Source: Catonia carolina (taxonomy: Eukaryota; Arthropoda; Insecta; Hemiptera; Achilidae). Taken from it: a stretch of DNA of 64,000 nt. The position numbers and the translations under genes were made by a program. The stretch spans positions 62,209,553-62,273,552 of the forward strand of contig JAQMRL010000001.1 of assembly GCA_035578175.1 (NCBI GenBank), in the 5' to 3' direction. Shown in pieces: positions 34,401 to 46,200 of this stretch. The notes beneath the pieces were generated by a model, which saw only the letters and a program-made list of their open reading frames with translations, was not told the origin of the DNA and searched no databases. The first letter of the stretch is position 1, and every line of letters begins with the position of its first letter.

Positions 34401-37400
34401 TAGTAAATTCCCATCGTTTAATAAGTAACAGAATGCGCCTATAACAAAAACTGTTGAAGTAACTTTAAATAAACTAATATAATTGTCAACTAACGACTTT
34501 TACAAACAGAAAACTTTGAAAGTGTTTACTAAGAAAACGGCATAATCCTTAAAAACATTATTAAGAAATTTATGTCCCAAATGCTATTTTTAAGCGATTA
34601 ATTTACAGTATGACTGCGTTGGAATAGTAATTTAATATCCGATATTTTAAAACAGTTCAAACAAATAAAATCTGACTTGAAAATCTGACTTGAAAATCTA
34701 TATTGACTAATAAAATAATTTTAAGTGAATTTTTAGCGAATGAAACTAAAAAGAAATAATGAAAATGACATGCAAAATAAAATGTTAAAAGAAGTATTTT
34801 CACAAAAGCTAAATTAAAGTTAGAAATAACTTTATTCAAAATCTAGTTATTTCTAACTTTTAAAATAATTTAAAAGTTTGAAAAATCGAATAAACAAACA
34901 AATTCGGTTAATTTTGGAAACTACATGATTACTGTATTTGAAAATGTTTCTTTATTGATCTAAAAGCGCCGTTAAAATGAATAAATAAATAATAAAATAA
35001 TAACATTGACACTACTGTTAATTTATAATAGCCTATAACAAATTAGTTAGTCCTTGCAGCACAGTAAAATATTATAATAATGATGACAATGATTGTGCTA
35101 GATCAGCTGTGACCGAGTGAAAAAACCACTACATAAATAATACTTACAGAGATATATTTTGCAAAATCCAAGGCCATCTAAAAAAAATACATATTTTCCT
35201 AAGATTTCTGACAATAATAGCTTTGTTTACAGAAGATCTTTTTATAAATTTTCCTTAAGTTGTCTAATTTATTGCCAGTTATATAGGCTGGTTTGTAAGG
35301 CTTGTGATGATGAAATTGTATAACTGCAGTTATAATGAGGTAAAAAATAAAACATTAACAATAAAAATGTATTTAAATATCTTAGAAACTAGGATTACTA
35401 AATTAGCATTTTTACGACCTTGACAGTTTATTCGACTGGATGAGGATCGTGAGCTCATACGGTTATGTGAAAGTTACAGAGATCGATTATAAGAGATTCT
35501 TAACGAATATTTTTATTCCATATGTTCAGTAAAATTAAGGAATGCCAGATAAATTTAGAATAGTTCAATGCAATTTTTTAAAGCTATTAAGAAAGTTGGT
35601 TGCTGTATTTAAATTTTGATCTAAGTGTCAACTCAAACCTTTGGGTTGTGGTTATTTACAAAAACTGTTCAGATATTTATCAAAAATTTAATTTTTAAAC
35701 TGTATAACCCACATAAAACCGATGGAAGAAAAAATCAAATTTGTCTTACGGTTTTAATAATTTATAAAATAAAAAAAATTGTAATGAAATTGGAACAAAA
35801 CTTTCTTCACAGTTTCGATATAATAGTCTCAAATTTGAGCTTGTAAAATATAGGTTCGATAAATACTAAAGTCGTAGATTACTTAATATATTTTTAGACA
35901 TAAGCTACTACCGGTAATATATACTAGATACAAATTCTGTTTAGTTGAAGGTTGGTACAGAAATTTATTCAGGACAGTTATATAAATATTATTTAATAGT
36001 TGATTAATATAAATAACAGAACTTTAAAAAAAAATTGTATAACATGATCTGAGTTAGATAATGAAAGTACTGTAATATAAAATCAGTGTATGTAGTACGT
36101 ACATTGTACAAAATAATTCAGTCTTTAGTTAGCAGATATCTCAGGTCAATTATATTAATAAGAGTTATATGCATGAAGTGGAATCAAGTGATTACTGCCG
36201 CTTAGCCCACACGCTGTTTAAAGATGAAGTATGATGTTAAGTACCTCTTCGGTTAACCTGGATCACCTTGACGATTCGTTTTTCTTTGTCGATTCGAGGG
36301 ACCGCTTTAGCAAAACAACTCAAGCGAACTCCAGTCATTGAACACGAAACACATAAGAGTTTACACAAATAATAAAAAAAACAACCAAATTCCTCAGATT
36401 GTTACATCCACGCTTTGCAAAAAAAAAATTATAATTTGTAAAATATTTAAGCTGAATTAATTAAAAAGATAAATCCTTTCGCAAGCTTCCACTTGTTTCT
36501 AGATACATAATTAAAACGCCAATTACCGCTTTTTAGGGTAATTGGTTTTGTATGATTAGATTTGTAAAGGGATATCTTACTAAAATCAACAGTTTTTTAA
36601 AACTACATAAAGCACTTTAGAATTTTTATAATTTTTAACTCAAAGATAAAACCCGAAATAGTTCAAAAACCGTCAAAGATTAGATAAAATAAAGGATACA
36701 ATGTTCAAGTGATGGATTTAATACCAGAAGATGTAAAAAGTTGAGAAATACAAAATATAAAAGTAAAGAAAACAGACATGGTTCGGAGGTTTTAATAAAA
36801 TTGCACGCTGTAGCAGGCATAATTAATATTCCTAATTATATCGCTAAAAATAAAATATATTTTAAATACGCGTAAAAGAAGAAAATAGTAGGTAATTTTA
36901 AAATCACCGTTAAAGGAGAATCATCTAGAATGATTCTCTATTACTGTCTAATAAATTGTTAAAATGTATAAGTATTTTGTAAAGTTATTGATGTAAAGAA
37001 AACTAGTGTAAAAATATAAAGTTTGTGTTCTTTATAAAGATGTGAGCCGACAATAAAACAAAGCAAACCGAACTATTTTAAACGTGCTCTCAAATAACCT
37101 TGAATCAATAAATTCTATAAATCTAAATCAGCACAGGGGGATGCACCCATTATTTTAAATAGAGGACGGATTAACTGAAAAGTTTCAGTCAGTATCAGAT
37201 AAAGAATCAGTGAGAAAGTTAGTAATGGTTGATGTAAATGAATAACTAGAAAACAGAGAGTACAACAGAACTTTAAGTAATTAAATTAAAAGATTGAAAT
37301 TAAATCTAGTATACAATGTTAACAATTGGAGTCAACAACATTTTTACTGAAGTATTCCTTCCTTTAATTGGCAGTTTCATTTCAGCAGATGTGTCAGATT

Positions 37401-38044
37401 AGTTTCCGTGTCAGATCAGTTGGAAATCAAGATCATTGTCAGTGACATCAGTAAACAGAACATACATTAGTTAAAGTTATTTTTTCATATTATCATTATT
37501 ATGTTCATATCATGGGCATGGACAAAGGTCATGAGTATTTAATCAGGTTTTTATGTAAATTTAAAACCATTTTTGTATTTTTATATATATTTTCCATCTC
37601 TTTTCGAATATTCTTTTTGAACTCATATCTTTGAAATAATTATTTAAATATTTTTCATCCCATTGTGAGAAGTTCTACTGAACTTCCAACAAAATTCAAA
37701 AATTAATAAGTTACTAGTTATTAATTTTTAATGTTACAAATATGGCAATCACTAATGGCGAAATCAATCCAGTGGTGTTTTAATGTAACAACGCTCAAAA
37801 GCTAAATGGTGTAAAGAACGTAAATATCATAAGTCAAAAAAGAAAATTATTGGCCAAAAAATAAAAGACGGAATTTACTAGTAGTTATTTTTTTCTGTTA
37901 ATTGGCTGAAAAAAACAAAGGACGAACTCTTTATCGCAGTACCCAATTTGTCGAATTGATACTGCTAACAGTCACTGAAATTACATACTATTTTTGAAGG
38001 GCTTAAAATTAATTTTGCAGCAGAATTTACAAGGTGATCTAGTT
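34401..38044. other. AT-rich stretch with a strong hairpin, otherwise nothing recognised
   Basis: 34816-34831 and 34845-34860 are perfect 16-bp inverted arms (AAAGTTAGAAATAACT) with a 13-bp loop. 34669-34698 holds a tandem of AATCTGACTTGA-like words. 36915-36938 is a small imperfect hairpin. A 73-codon open stretch at 35625-35846 (+) resembles nothing. Confidence 0.45.
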
Positions 38045-38290
38045 TCCATAATTTTTTTATAGTCCATTTCTAAAATTTTGAACGTAATCCTCCTCCAAAG
38101 TGTGCTGTGTCCAGATAAACCTCATCTCATGATGACATCTCATCACGATCCATCTCGTCCTCTTATTCCTGTCCATGGTCTCCATTAATGAATAATTATT
38201 CCACCTTCCATCTGTTAGCCTTTCGCTATGGACCACCCATTTAAATTTTTGAACGATATTTTGCACTTTCAATGTCGCAGTTTTAGTCTA
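38045..38290 (-). pseudogene. RTE-type LINE 3' end, degraded
   Basis: Minus-strand reading has FKWVVHSERLTDGRWNNYSL, then METMDRNKRTRWIVMRCHHE, then RFIWTQHTLEEDYVQNF. The order W-x-GH-x-x-R-x-TDGRW...RW-x-[DV]-[DM]...W-x-Q...EEAYVQ-x-[WF] is the conserved end of RTE-type LINE ORF2. Open for 71 codons but lacks everything upstream and has lost the GRP-P box. Confidence 0.7.
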
Positions 38291-39820
38291 CCTATATCAT
38301 CTACCCATGATTAAATCAGGTTAAATACTTTTCTATCCCAAGGTTTTCGAAATTACAAATGGAAATTTTACGACTTTTCAATTAAAAAAATATAAAAAAA
38401 TTAGTTATCATTTTGAAAGCGCTTACGGTACTTTTTCATTTTTTTTTTAATTTATTATCCCTAAATTACTTTGTATGCAGTATATTTTCATCACAGTAGG
38501 CCCCATTCTTATCCGCCTTCTTTGTTATCACTACAATAAGATTCATCATAATCTAAAATTACGAATGAAAATTTTCAGAAAAAACATTTAAGAAAACAAC
38601 TCTCAAAATGTTTGTTGTTATCCCAACTTCATCAAGAGACAAAAAACAGATTGACAGTACTATACATTTAAAACAGAAAAGTACATTTTATTTAATATTT
38701 AATTTCGTCCCAAAAAATAACTAATTTAAGTAATATTTTTTTTTAATTTCCAGTCAAAAAATAACTCCAATAATTATGCCTGATAGTCTTCTACACTATT
38801 TTTTATAGTTTTTAAATAATTTTACAGTTACCTACAATTTTTTTACACGCTTTCATTTTAGTAGTGAGCTGCAGAGCTGCTTATCAAATAGCAATATTAT
38901 TTCTTTATTCTTGGTAATGTTTAATTAGGTGTAGGCCTACTATCTCCTATAAAATAAGAGCTAATTTAATTAACTCAGTTTATTCAAAAGGGCTACTGTA
39001 ATAAACAATTTCCTTTCTTGTAAGAAAATTACTTTGTAATTCATTTTATTTTGTGACAATGCATAATTAATACGTATGAAACATGTTTTAATTTCAGAAA
39101 TTTGTTAAACATTATGGTAAATGTTAAAACTTTAGTGAATATAATTATTAAGCTGATTTTAAATTTCACAAATTTAAAAACATTACTTTTGCATAATTAA
39201 TTTAATGCTTGCTACAGCACGGTTGGGGTAAAAGTAATAAAGCAAAATAATATTGTGCTGTAATATTAAAATTTTTACATAGACTAACTATGACGAACAA
39301 GTAACACTGGCAGTTACCTAATTTTACAAAGAACACACTAGAGATTTGTTTGCCATCACTATAAATTTCGTGGCAAATATTTCAGTTTTAACATTAAAAT
39401 AAGGGGAATGTAAATAAATGTATCATCCACTGATCAATCAAAATTACACCGCTCTCCAAAACGACTTAAACGGTAAACGGTTTTCATTTTTAATACATTA
39501 CTATGTCAATGGAAGTTGCTAATAAAATACGATATAGATAATTTGACCCAGAACAGTAGCGTACGGAAAACTAAATTTTTTAACTATTGAAAATATAAAC
39601 ACGGAGAAAACTCATTTGGAAATCAATAAAATTTCTGAAAAAAAAAACAAATTTAGAAGAATAAAAACTATTAGAACAAATTACTTTCTACGTTGTTTAC
39701 ATAGGTTACTTAACAGAAAACCTTTTACGGAACCAGAAAAATGAGTATAGAGATAAAGGTTATATTCGTCATATTAAACTGAAACCTGTTATGACGAACC
39801 GTTGGTGTTTCTCTAAAAAA
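38291..39820. other. AT-rich stretch, nothing recognised
   Basis: One GTAGGCCTAC motif at 38931-38940; otherwise no signal. Confidence 0.4.
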
Positions 39821-39824
39821 TATA

Positions 39825-40519
39825 CTGAGTGTCCCACGAAGAGGTTTCTATTTTTTAATAATTATATGCCGGACGTATCGCACACGCTACAGACTGGACG
39901 CTTTACAGTTATAATAAATAGATATGTAAAAAATGTAATAGTAATCACAAAGTTCCTCATATTTCTCAGGCGGAGATGCAGGATGTTTTTTCCAACATGA
40001 TGGAGCTCCTCCACGTTATGTTAATGTGGCCAAAGCGGATTAAAACCAAAATCTTCCTAACCGTTGGATAGGTCGTGGCAGCTGTCTCATGGACTGGCCT
40101 CCAAGATCGCCAGTCTTGTCTATTTGTGATTTTTCCTATTGGGCTTTTTGAAAAGTTTATTCTCATACCATTGAAACAGACGATGAATTAATGAGGCTGA
40201 TTGAAGAGGAACTGCTTATGATACCTCGGCAATGAAACAAATTGAGTTCATTAATAACTTATCACTTTCGTATTTCTTTGATTTCTTTCATTTTATTATT
40301 TGAGTAACATTGGAAGAAATCAACAATTTGAAATGGTTATGTAAATAAAATTACTTTTTGCCATTTCATTTTGATTAATCATAAGCAAATGAAACTCTAT
40401 GGTACTTTTCCTACATATCTATTTATTATAGACCTAACTGTAAAGTTTCCAGTCTGTAGAGAGTGCGATACGTCCGGCATATTAATTCAAAAATAACAAC
40501 CTCTTCGAGAGACACCCGG
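39825..40519 (+). mobile_element. Tc1/mariner-like DDE element with ~105-bp TIRs, internally deleted
   Basis: Termini read C-[TC]-G-[AG]-GTGTC-[CT]-C/T-CGAAGAGG and the inverted similarity continues for about 105 bp (ATGCCGGACGTATCGCAC, CTACAGACTGGA, TTTACAGTTA, AATAAATAGATATGT). The ends are flanked by TATA at 39821-39824 and 40520-40523, consistent with TA-targeted insertion. At about 39970-40240 a degraded plus-strand reading contains FQHDGAPPRYVNV, LPNRWIGRG and DWPPRSPVLSICDF. This is the QQDGAPPHY...FP-RWIGR...WP-x-RSPDLTP-x-DFFLW region of a DDE transposase widespread in insects. Confidence 0.8.
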
Positions 40520-41304
40520 TATACTCGTACAAAATTTACTACGACAAAACTGACTACAACACTGTTGAAAATAATGTGGGTGATTTAGTAAGATCAGGTA
40601 GCAGGTGTTTTCTTGCTTTTAAAACAAACAAGATCAGTATTACTATAAATTTAGGCCTTAAAATAAGCCCGAATTCAATTACTCGTACTATATTTCATTA
40701 GAAATCGCGGCACATTTACTTGTGCTGTGTATATTGCACTGTATTGTGTACGTGACTTGTAAGATCAAAACCAACGTTAATGTACTGTTAAGAGAAGACA
40801 TTTGATGTACCTAACAAGAACTATTGTTAAAATGTTGTATCGGAGCTTCTTGCTGTAGTGCTGTTTTGATTGAACAAAAACTATTAATTACAAAGAATGT
40901 ATGTTTGTACCGTTTCATTAACAACACAATTTTAACTTTCAATTTAAAAGGAGAAAGCAGATATGAAAAAAATTTGCAGTAAAGATAACAACAGTACGTT
41001 TTTCTAATTAAGACAATGTTGGTTAATTTGTGATTTTTTTATACTGACGTTTAACTGCTTTGATAACAACAATAATAATAATAATTAAAAAATGGAAAAA
41101 TGTTCTCATTCAAAGACGTGGAAAAATTAAGAAAGAAATTTAGCTTGAAAAATTTAAAGCAAAATGTTATTATGGAAGAGTAAGTACTTTTGTACTTTTG
41201 AATTCGAACTTTTATAAATCTTTAATGCTTTTAGTAGCTACATTTTAAATGTCAGATCAATATCTTGGTCACTAGTGACTACAGTAGGGTTATGGTACAG
41301 TGTA
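40520..41304. other. AT-rich stretch, nothing recognised
   Basis: No gene, RNA gene or repeat signal found. Confidence 0.4.
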
Positions 41305-41465
41305 GGATTTTTTGGCAGGTGATGATGTCTACATAAGTTTGGCTTGTGCTTAGATAACGGTATGAGATGTCAAAAAATGAAAAAATGACCTTAACAAGAA
41401 TCAAATTTGCGATCCTTCGCATAGAAGCCAGTTGCACTGACCACTACACAAACCAGACTTAAACC
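41305..41465 (-). repeat. tRNA-derived SINE, family C, copy 1
   Basis: Minus-strand order: head with TTTGTGTAGTGGTCAGTGCA and GCGAAGGATCGCAAATTTGATTC (decayed B-box), then CATTTTTTCATTTTTTGAC, then a tail with AAGCACAAGCCAAACTTATG and CATCATCACC. The same order recurs at 43363-43515 and 45243-45395. Confidence 0.65.
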
Positions 41466-43362
41466 ATGTTGCTTTAACGGGTTCTTTAAATACAAAAAAT
41501 TTAATATTAGATCAAGTAATTAAATTCAGAGAGGGCACCGAGCCCAGCATCTTTGGATTTAGACTCAAAAATTTGCCAACTGGTTTACCAACGCGGTTGA
41601 ATTTTTCTTAAACACGGTGTGAAGATAAGTCGGTTCTAATTACCATAATGTTAAATATTTCTTATTATTAAGGAAAAGTACAAGGATGATACTCTTTAAA
41701 CATTTACGCAGGTACTCTCCATGCGAGTGGTCAAACAGCTAGTTAGTGTCAGTTGGTACAGATTCTTTCAACATAGTTGGCCTACCTGTAATTCCCCGCA
41801 GCATGCGAATGACGCAGTTAAAAGAAATCTTTTAAGGAAGTTATACTGTTTCTACAGAAGTAATTAACAATTACATTGTTTTAGGAACAGCAAAACTGTT
41901 AAAAAAATACTCTTTTATATAGTCCACTGATTGACGTAACTCAAAAAATAATGCATTGGGTAAGATCTAACAGAAAAGAAGACTTACGTAACTCTTTAAA
42001 ATTTTCTAGTATACTGAAATTAATAAACCATGGTACTGAAAAATTTAGATCATTACAAAATAGAAAAGATAAAAATGGATTTTATTTATGTACATCACTT
42101 CAATCAGTCAAGTAATATTTCGTTTTTATATAAACAAACTACCAGAAAAAACATAATAAATACAAATTTAATAGTAAATCTGACAAATGAACATTTTCCA
42201 AGATTACATTAGTGTATAATTTATTCGGATGAAAGTATAATCCGCTTTTTGGCATTTTTAAAGGACAAGGCAATTTATCAACTTCAAATGAAGACGAAAT
42301 TAAATTCCTTTCCCTAATGTAGGCTTCTAGAGACCAAAGGACAATGAACTACGGTAATTAAATCAGCAAACATCTAGCTGCAACAGAGGTCAGAATCAGT
42401 AACAACTTTGTGTGGCAAATTATAAAACAAATTAGACTTGATTGTCTTTTATAGGGAAATTCATTGTCAAGTTAACAAATACTTATATCAAATACTTAAA
42501 AATCTTATATCAAATCGACCGATAATTTATTTATTTATTTATTTTTGTTAATAATAACTGTGACAAAGAGATAAATCCTTGAACTTAAAGAATGTTGCTC
42601 AAATTACATATACAAGGTTTTATCATAAGGTGTTTTAATATTCATTAATCAATTATGTAACTAACAACAAAATGTAACTTTTTTACTACCAGTGTACCAC
42701 TTCTAGACTGTTTATCAACTTTGCCTCAATATTTTCTAATATGTTACATAAAAATGCAAATTTGAAGGACCGTTCTTTATATTCCACGTGTTTATAAAGA
42801 AATGGAATGCCTTTGTGGTTTTTTCTTCCCTGATTCAAAGTTAAGTTACAAAGATCTAGAACTTTTATAAGAACTTATTCCCTATATTATATCGTTTTCT
42901 GATCTTAGAATCTTCAATCGATAATGATGTCAATAATATAATGATAATGATAATGATGTCAATATTCCTCTACAAGAATTAACAGTAAAAAATTAAACGA
43001 AAACAATAGAAAAATTACAAATTATCACCATCACAAAATGCATATTGCAACACCATTAGCTTGTAAGATTGGTGATTAGACAAGAGAAATCATGTCTAAA
43101 ATCGGGAAAACAAAGTAAAATTAGGCGAGATGAACGATTTTAGTCTGATCTCAATTTTTTCGATAACGCCATTATACAGAATGTAGATAAGTTATAATTT
43201 TTTTTAAAACTGCTGTTGTAAACAAAATCACTGATTCCTTTTAAACAAATCACTTTTTGTACAAATTCTTTTTAATGTCCTACAATGAACACAATACGGG
43301 AACAGTTATAAAAGACAAAATGTAATTTTCACGATCATAGAAATCAAGGAAAATTTTTTTAT
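41466..43362. other. AT-rich stretch, nothing recognised
   Basis: Only simple sequence near 42930-42965 (GATAATGATGTCAAT words). No gene is supported. Confidence 0.4.
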
Positions 43363-43515
43363 TGGATGATTATGCCTACGAAAGCTTTGGATCGAGCTCA
43401 GATAATGATATGAGATGATTAGAAAGATGAAGAAAATCCCAGACCGGACCGGGAATCGAATCCGGGACCCTTGGCAACGAAACCAGTTGTGCAACCACTA
43501 CACCAAGGAGCCGGC
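43363..43515 (-). repeat. tRNA-derived SINE, family C, copy 2 (best preserved head)
   Basis: Minus-strand head GGGCCGGCTCCTTGGTGTAG with A-box TGGTGTAGTGG and B-box GGATTCGATTCCC. The tail carries CATCTCATATCATTATCTGAGC and CGTAGGCATAATC. It resembles a tRNA closely enough to score as one by eye, but the shared non-tRNA body identifies it as a SINE. Confidence 0.75.
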
Positions 43516-44348
43516 CCGTTTGTTAACTTCTCCTAGGCAATCATAAAATTCAAATGACTATATATCTAAACTTTACTCCTTTCTTGAAGGGTAACATGAA
43601 CAAAATATATTTGCACCAAGTTGAAGAGAAAAATATAATACAATATACTCGTACAACAATATACAATACATTAAACCGGTAATACAATATATTGTATTAT
43701 TAAATCAGATCTTGATTTGATTAAAATTTATCCCAATAACAGGTTTCATTTTAAAAAAAATTTATAGTTTTAATGTTATAAGAAAAATTTCTTATAAAAC
43801 TAGTGCTTAAGGCCTATAAAATAATTGTATATATTAATTTCTAGACTTGTCCTGTACGTGGCTTATTAAGGCAGTGACAACGAATGTTAATTTTACTTTA
43901 CTACACTTTTTATAACTCGATTAGAAAAAATTCCAGCATTATAATTTATACATTTTTACTGGTATTATAATTGTATTAAATAACTAAATGTCCTTTTTGT
44001 ACAATATTCCTTTTGTACAATATTTTAAAATGTTAACACAAGAAACGTGGTTCATCTTTGATACACAACTCGTTATAACCTACAAACAGCTTACCAGTCT
44101 ATAGCTAGTACGTCAATATTATGTCTGTACGAAAATATTCATAACAACAATTTAAAGAGAATCTCCACTACAGAAAAATAATTAAAAAAAGGAATCAATA
44201 TTAGACTCATCTTTACCTAGACTGAATTAAAAATAATGGTAGAAAAATAAAGGAAATACTGTTGAATAAATATGGTGGGAAAGGTAACAAACAGAATTTT
44301 ACCTGGTAAATTCCTCACAAGCAGCTACAAAATATTTTCTTTTAAATT
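43516..44348. other. AT-rich stretch with a 20-bp palindrome
   Basis: 43680-43699 is a perfect palindrome (TAATACAATA and its complement). Otherwise nothing recognised. Confidence 0.5.
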
Positions 44349-45082
44349 CCTAATAAGAGTATGTTTTAATCTGTACAATTTAAGAACAATAAACAACTCT
44401 ATGTCCCACTGACATGAGGATAATACAATCATACATCAGACAAGTTTTTTGTGTTTTTATGACGTGTACTCTTGCACAGATTCAGGCTGTCCATTCTTGA
44501 GATGTGTTTAGGTCAACAGCCGAAAGGCTGGTTTGAACCTCTAGAGGTTTTACTTCGTAAAACGAGGAGTGAGGTGATTTACCTTTGCCTTCCTCACTGA
44601 GTACAAAAGTAGCCTATGCTTATCAGCATGCCAGGCCCTCTAAAAAGCATCTACTCTGCACCCTGCAAATGACACCTTTATTTCATTCACCACAGGGTCT
44701 GGCTGTATAATAAAATTCATTACTTTCAGAGGAGATAACTCTGACTAGTGTCTTTTACACCTCTACCTCTTCTGTTCTTAAATAGTTCAGTCATATAATT
44801 GGCTGACTACGTGATAAGAAACAGAACTATTTTTTGTAGCCCTGGAACAAGCAGATCGAGTGCAAATAATTTAACGCTCCACCTGCCTGTTATGAGCGAA
44901 ATTCTTCAGACAGTATGAGTTAATTGAACCCTAACCGTCAATGTACAACGGTAACCGCTGTCTATCATTCAAATCCGAATAAAAGTTCACTAAGATTTGA
45001 ACCACGGAACCTCCGAAAATGGGCTGTTATATAATATAGCTAACTTGCGACGACGTATTTACACTAGACCAACTGTGTGGGT
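44349..45082 (-). mobile_element. SINE family A, copy 3, split by an SR retroposon
   Basis: Tail and body of the SINE occupy 44349-44502 and its 5' body and tRNA-like head occupy 44911-45082 (head TTGGTCTAGTGTAAATACGT; B-box GTGGTTCAAATC). The 398-bp interruption is a complete SR element (44503-44900) flanked by ATTCTT-[GC]-AGA. That sequence matches the uninterrupted SINE body in copy 4 (CCATTCCTGAGAGAGTATG), showing the insertion point. Confidence 0.85.
44503..44900 (-). mobile_element. SR short retroposon, copy 2 (398 bp), nested in SINE A
   Basis: Same ends as the other copies. The target duplication ATTCTTGAGA/ATTCTTCAGA is at 44493-44502 and 44901-44910 (one mismatch). Relative to the other copies it has a 5-bp insertion at a TA dinucleotide (AAAAGTAGCCTATGC versus AAAAGTATGC), at 44606-44620. 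Confidence 0.85.
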
Positions 45083-45242
45083 TAGGTACACTATTGTTTA
45101 ATTTTTAAACAAACAAAAGAATAAACAAAACCTTGTAGGTCTACTGTAATTCCAAAATAATTCTATCAGAATGTCAATCTAAATAGACTACATGAGAAAT
45201 TGTCAATTTACTTATTCTAAATAAAAATAGAAAGATGTTTTT

Positions 45243-45395
45243 TTGAGTAATGATGCCTACGTAAGCCTCGACTTGTGCATATGTAATTGCATGAGGTAGT
45301 ATATACAAATGAAAAAATGTCAGACCTGATCGGGAATCGAACCCGGGACTCCGGCCTAAAAGCTGGTTCCGTTGATCACAACACCAACGCCATTA
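45243..45395 (-). repeat. tRNA-derived SINE, family C, copy 3
   Basis: Minus strand: a decayed A-box, GGAGTCCCGGGTTCGATTCC (canonical B-box GGTTCGATTCC), CTGACATTTTTTCATTTG, then a tail with TGCACAAGTCGAGGCTTACG and TAGGCATCATTACTC. Confidence 0.7.
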
Positions 45396-45688
45396 AATTT
45401 TATAATTGGTTTAGGCCTAATTGGTTAAATTTATGATGGAAAATATCAAATGTCTATCCTTTAAAAATCATGAATATTATGAGAGGTTAATAAATTGTGT
45501 CAAGACAACAAAAATGTTAAAAATATTTTTCCTTATTTTTCTAAATAATGTATTACGTTGAAATCAGAAAAGAAAAATAAATAACCGCGAACTATAAGGG
45601 AATCATTTACAGCAGTCCCCATAAAAAACCAATTGATGTAGCACGTGTTTACGTACGAGCCGAATATAAACAAACCTTTTTTTTTATT

Positions 45689-45888
45689 CCTAATTTGTGT
45701 ACGTTGCAATCTGTTCAATTGAGAACAATAAGCAACCCCATGACCAATGAGATGAGGATGATGTGTATGACGTGCAAATAAGGTGTAGTCTTGTACAGAC
45801 CCAGGCCGACCATTCCTGAGAGAGTATGGTTAATAAAACCCCAACCATCAAAGTACACCGGTAACCACTGTCTAGTATTCAAATCCAA
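45689..45888 (-). repeat. SINE family A, copy 4, head missing
   Basis: Shares tail TTGAACAGATTGCAACGTAC and body ACCGGTGTACTTTGATGG with copy 1, but stops at GGATTTGAATACTAG before the tRNA-like head. This is a 5'-truncated insertion, typical of reverse-transcribed repeats. Confidence 0.75.
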
Positions 45889-46045
45889 ACTATAAGATCA
45901 AAATTTTTTAATTAGGAATTACTAATTTTATTATCAAATAAAATGTGTATAATTTTTTAAAATATACAGATGAAAACTAGCGATGAATATTAGATGTAAA
46001 CAAAGTTTACATTTACCTTTAATCATGCAAACGTAATATTCTTAC

Positions 46046-46150
46046 CTGTTGAAGTAAATGAAAAACGTGTTATGTAATAAAAGGTTGTCGAACTTAGAGA
46101 CTCGTGTCTTCTGGTCGTACACTGGATCACAACAACAGATCTTACTGAAT
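46046..46150 (-). other. candidate non-coding first exon of ebony
   Basis: On the minus strand, a consensus donor CAACAG|GTAAGAA (exon end 46046, GTAAG at 46045-46041) lies about 100 bp downstream of a TCAGT initiator-like motif at 46148-46144. The segment is not recognisably repetitive, is richer in G+C than its surroundings, and has the same strand as ebony. Ebony requires an upstream untranslated exon, and I see no other promoter-plus-donor combination of this quality between 2.7 and 46 kb on this strand. The acceptor partner would be at 2657, giving an intron of about 43.4 kb. It could instead belong to an unrelated transcript; no coding exon of another gene is recognisable downstream. 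Confidence 0.4.
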
Positions 46151-46200
46151 GCGAGTGCTACGGTGACTGTGGTCTGCTTTTAGTATATAGGCTGTGTAGC
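46140..46200 (-). promoter_or_regulatory. candidate core promoter (TATA-like box plus TCAGT initiator)
   Basis: On the minus strand TATATACTAA occupies 46189-46180 and TCAGT occupies 46148-46144. TCAGT is the common arthropod initiator. The spacing from the first T of the TATA-like box to the initiator A is about 43 bp, longer than the usual roughly 30 bp, so initiation may instead occur nearer 46158 or at the CACAGT around 46168. The block 46100-46330 is G+C-richer than its neighbourhood and free of recognised repeats, as expected for a promoter in an AT-rich genome. Confidence 0.35.

Noticed and set aside
43426..43512. tRNA gene on the minus strand (A- and B-box both good).
   Set aside because: No proper acceptor stem, and the attached body recurs at two other loci; it is the head of SINE family C. 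The same reasoning applies to 34312-34400 and 45340-45395.
13759..44616. Enrichment of TAGCCTA/TAGGCTA (for example 2353, 7921, 13759, 14572, 16230, 20083, 33657, 35029, 44610) as shorter variants of TAGGCCTA.
   Set aside because: My count of about nine is close to what base composition alone predicts, so only the 8-bp form is reported as a signal.
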